From contig JAZRMW010000024.1 of the NCBI GenBank assembly GCA_045647865.1, positions 1 through 64,000 on the forward strand: 64,000 bases of DNA. Direction: 5' to 3'. The notes under the pieces are model-generated. The model searched no databases, was not told the origin of the DNA, and saw nothing but the letters and a program-made list of their open reading frames with translations. Below, piece after piece: positions 62,029 to 64,000 of this stretch. The position numbers were made by a program, and so were the translations under genes. This stretch comes from Phocaeicola_A sp045647865. Lineage in GTDB: Bacteria; Bacteroidota; Bacteroidia; Bacteroidales; Bacteroidaceae. Numbering within the stretch: position 1 is the first letter of the stretch; every line of letters starts with the position of its first letter.

Positions 62029-62219
62029 GGTTCGTTTTCTTATGGAATTAGTCAATAGTGCCGCAAATATACGCTTTTTTATTTATTTGAGATAAAGTAA
62101 TGCCAATATTTTTACAAAAGCTGAACACTTACTACCCAACTACATCCATTTTCTTGTCAGAAAATTTGTATAATTTCGCTTTTTTGCCGTACTTTACACA
62201 CGTTTTTAAATGATTGACC

Positions 62220-64000
62220 ATGAAAAGAAGAATTTACAAACTTTTAGCTCTTTGTATTTGCTTGTGTGCACCGGTTTTTAAAGCGATGGCACAGGAAGTG
62301 GTTTCGGGTCTTGACCAACGGAACTTCAAGAAGTTTTGGATGATTGAATCAGAGTCGCCCGAATATACGATGAAGCACTTGGGCGATACGTTAGAAATTG
62401 TATCGCCCAAAGGATTGACTTTGTGGCGGAAGGAGAAGATGAAAGGCAACGTGGTGATTGAATACGATGCTTGCGTGATGAATGAAGGGCGAGCCGAGGA
62501 TCGATTGAGCGACCTCAATTGCTTCTGGATGGCCAGTGACCCGAAATACCCTGACAACCTGAAGAAACGGATGGCGTGGCGAAACGGCATATTTGCAAAC
62601 AGCTACTCCCTGCAACTCTACTACGTGGGCTTCGGGGGAAACCATAACACTACGACCCGCTTCCGCCGTTACGATGGTGACGAGGTGGCCATATCCGATA
62701 AGGAAAAGCGTCCGGCCATTTTAAAAGAATATACAGACGAGGAACACCTATTGAAACCCAATAAATGGTACCATATCCGTTTGGAGAGTTCGAACGGACG
62801 GGTGACTTATACCATTGATGGACAACAGTTGGTTGACTTCCGCGATGCACACCCCTTGAACGAAGGATGGTTCGGATTCCGCACGACCCTATCGCGCACA
62901 CGCATTGCCAATTTCCACTACTCGTGCACCCCCATTGAAAAGCAACCCCGCCACATCACCCTCCGATGGATAGGCGACACTCCACAAACAGATACTCCCA
63001 GCACTTGGGGAGTACCATTTGAACAAGGGTATGTGCAACCCCATAACTTATTCACGCTTACGACCAAAGACAGCACTCTAACCTATGACTTCTGGCCACT
63101 CGCCTATTGGCCGGATGGTTCAGTGAAATGGGGAGCCTTCGCCACGGTTGTGCCTGGGGGAACTGATAGTCTGATGGTGAATATTGACTTCAAGAGAAGT
63201 TGGGTACAAAAAGGAAAGAAGCAGGAGACTAAAGATACCTATCTCACGTCCAACAATTCACCTATCAAGATTAGCACCGGCTCACTGACCGCCCACATCA
63301 GTCGCCAAGGAGAGAATCTCTTCGATAGCCTCATCTATAAAGGTATAAAAATAGCCGACGGGGCACGTCTTATTTGCCAGACGAGGGAAAACATTTTCTC
63401 CAACGGGGAAGAAAGCACTTCCAAGTTAGGGAGTTTTAAGAGTCTGATAAAGGCATGCAATATCGAGCGGACCAACCGCGTGCGAACCGTTGTAAAGGTG
63501 GAGGGAGTACACACCGACGGAAAGCGAGAATGGCTCCCCTTTGTAGTGCGTCTCTACTTCTATCAAGGAAGCGAACAGGTGAAAATGGTGCACACATTGC
63601 TCTATGACGGAGATGCAGAAAAAGATTTCATAAGTGGCGTAGGTGTACAATTCAACATCCCCTTACGCGACGAAGCATACAACCGCCACATAGCCTTCAC
63701 CAACACAGAAGGCGGTGTATGGAGCGAGCCCGTGCAACCTCTCGTAGGCAGACGCATACTGATGCTTGACCGCCAAAACATGCAACTCCTCCAGATGAAG
63801 GGTGAGCGCGTTCCCTCTCCCGAAGCCTTTGACCGCCGTAGTCAAACACTCATCAACGAATGGGCTGCATGGGATGGTTTCAGACTTTCACAACTCTCGC
63901 CCGACGGATTCACCATCCGCAAACGAGCTACCAATGACTCGCCTTGGATTGGCACTATGGGAGATTATCGGGCAAACGGTTTCGCCTTTATCGGTGACAC
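62220..64000 (+). CDS. DUF6250 / PcRGLX-like (exo-rhamnogalacturonan lyase type) protein, 5' part
   Basis: The reading frame is open to the right edge of the window (593 codons). A signal peptide (MKRRIYKLLALCICLCAPVF, to about residue 25) is followed by a jelly-roll domain (about 30-235; NCFWMASDPKYPDN, WYHIRLESSNGRVTYTIDGQ), resembling DUF6250. The later part (PRHITLRWIGDTPQT; FWPLAYWPDGSVKWGAFAT) resembles the PcRGLX/YetA N-terminal domain of PL26-related enzymes. It is divergent from the PL11 gene and fits rhamnogalacturonan-I breakdown. The catalytic part is mostly outside the window. Confidence 0.8.
   Translation, partial: MKRRIYKLLALCICLCAPVFKAMAQEVVSGLDQRNFKKFWMIESESPEYTMKHLGDTLEIVSPKGLTLWRKEKMKGNVVIEYDACVMNEGRAEDRLSDLNCFWMASDPKYPDNLKKRMAWRNGIFANSYSLQLYYVGFGGNHNTTTRFRRYDGDEVAISDKEKRPAILKEYTDEEHLLKPNKWYHIRLESSNGRVTYTIDGQQLVDFRDAHPLNEGWFGFRTTLSRTRIANFHYSCTPIEKQPRHITLRWIGDTPQTDTPSTWGVPFEQGYVQPHNLFTLTTKDSTLTYDFWPLAYWPDGSVKWGAFATVVPGGTDSLMVNIDFKRSWVQKGKKQETKDTYLTSNNSPIKISTGSLTAHISRQGENLFDSLIYKGIKIADGARLICQTRENIFSNGEESTSKLGSFKSLIKACNIERTNRVRTVVKVEGVHTDGKREWLPFVVRLYFYQGSEQVKMVHTLLYDGDAEKDFISGVGVQFNIPLRDEAYNRHIAFTNTEGGVWSEPVQPLVGRRILMLDRQNMQLLQMKGERVPSPEAFDRRSQTLINEWAAWDGFRLSQLSPDGFTIRKRATNDSPWIGTMGDYRANGFAFIGD

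Noticed and set aside
57923..64000. Complete polysaccharide utilisation locus with SusC/SusD
   Set aside because: No SusC- or SusD-like gene and no hybrid two-component or sigma/anti-sigma regulator is seen before the window ends; only the enzyme genes can be supported.

Overview
The window looks like chromosomal DNA from a gut Bacteroidales, most likely a Bacteroides/Phocaeicola relative. Evidence: the lysS-gpsA-pgi order, Bacteroidetes-type promoters (TAnnTTTG -7 boxes), a succinylornithine-type transcarbamylase in place of ordinary ArgF, lipoproteins and OmpA proteins of the expected kind, and a rhamnogalacturonan-degradation cluster. Most genes are housekeeping genes; three places carry accessory biology.

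Layout. 1-6.8 kb: lysS (3' part), gpsA, pgi, a patatin/Omp85-like protein, a HAD phosphatase and a DUF1232 protein. 6.93-13.02 kb: a 6.07-kb integrated element in the 3' end of tRNA-Arg(CCG), bounded by an 18-bp direct repeat. It carries a tyrosine integrase, small regulators, a gpII/X-like rolling-circle Rep and a terminase-small-subunit-like gene but no capsid, portal, large terminase or Zot gene, so it looks like a very small phage satellite. 13.2-28.4 kb: recA, bcp, a CvfB-like S1 protein, a CPA2 antiporter, tcdA, a lolD-like ATPase, a 2-hydroxyacid dehydrogenase, a GNAT enzyme, an MscS channel, an aspartate dehydrogenase-like enzyme, lpxH, a DUF59 protein, a DUF1573 protein and meaB. The gaps hold several families of intergenic repeats. 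28.4-33 kb: a decayed toxin-antitoxin pair and thioredoxin remnant, then a BlaR1-TonB fusion with its BlaI repressor. 33.4-36.3 kb: yicC, gmk, nadD and an SDR gene.

36.4-44.2 kb is the most striking region. The N-terminal half of an AraC-family regulator lies at 36448-36675 (+) and the C-terminal half at 42517-42855 (-). The two halves meet at the same codons in a 17-bp sequence that is identical and inverted at both places (36629-36645 and 42760-42776). A tyrosine recombinase gene lies just outside the right copy. The simplest reading is a 6.15-kb invertible segment with its crossover site inside a regulator gene. The segment carries an OmpA protein and a 1316-residue coiled-coil surface lipoprotein. 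In the orientation shown the regulator is broken; inversion would rebuild a 146-residue regulator behind its promoter, followed by the lipoprotein and OmpA genes in the same direction.

44.3-55.3 kb: argF' and a proB-esterase-proA run (all minus strand), a secreted metalloprotease-like protein, a DUF2007 protein, and a proC/XRE-cupin/acyl-CoA synthetase run. 55.4-57.9 kb: an AAA ATPase plus DUF4435 pair with the architecture of PARIS (AriA/AriB) anti-phage systems, next to rplS. 57.9-64 kb: rhaM, a GH105-type hydrolase, a PL11 rhamnogalacturonan lyase and the start of a DUF6250/PcRGLX-like protein, which together fit rhamnogalacturonan-I breakdown.
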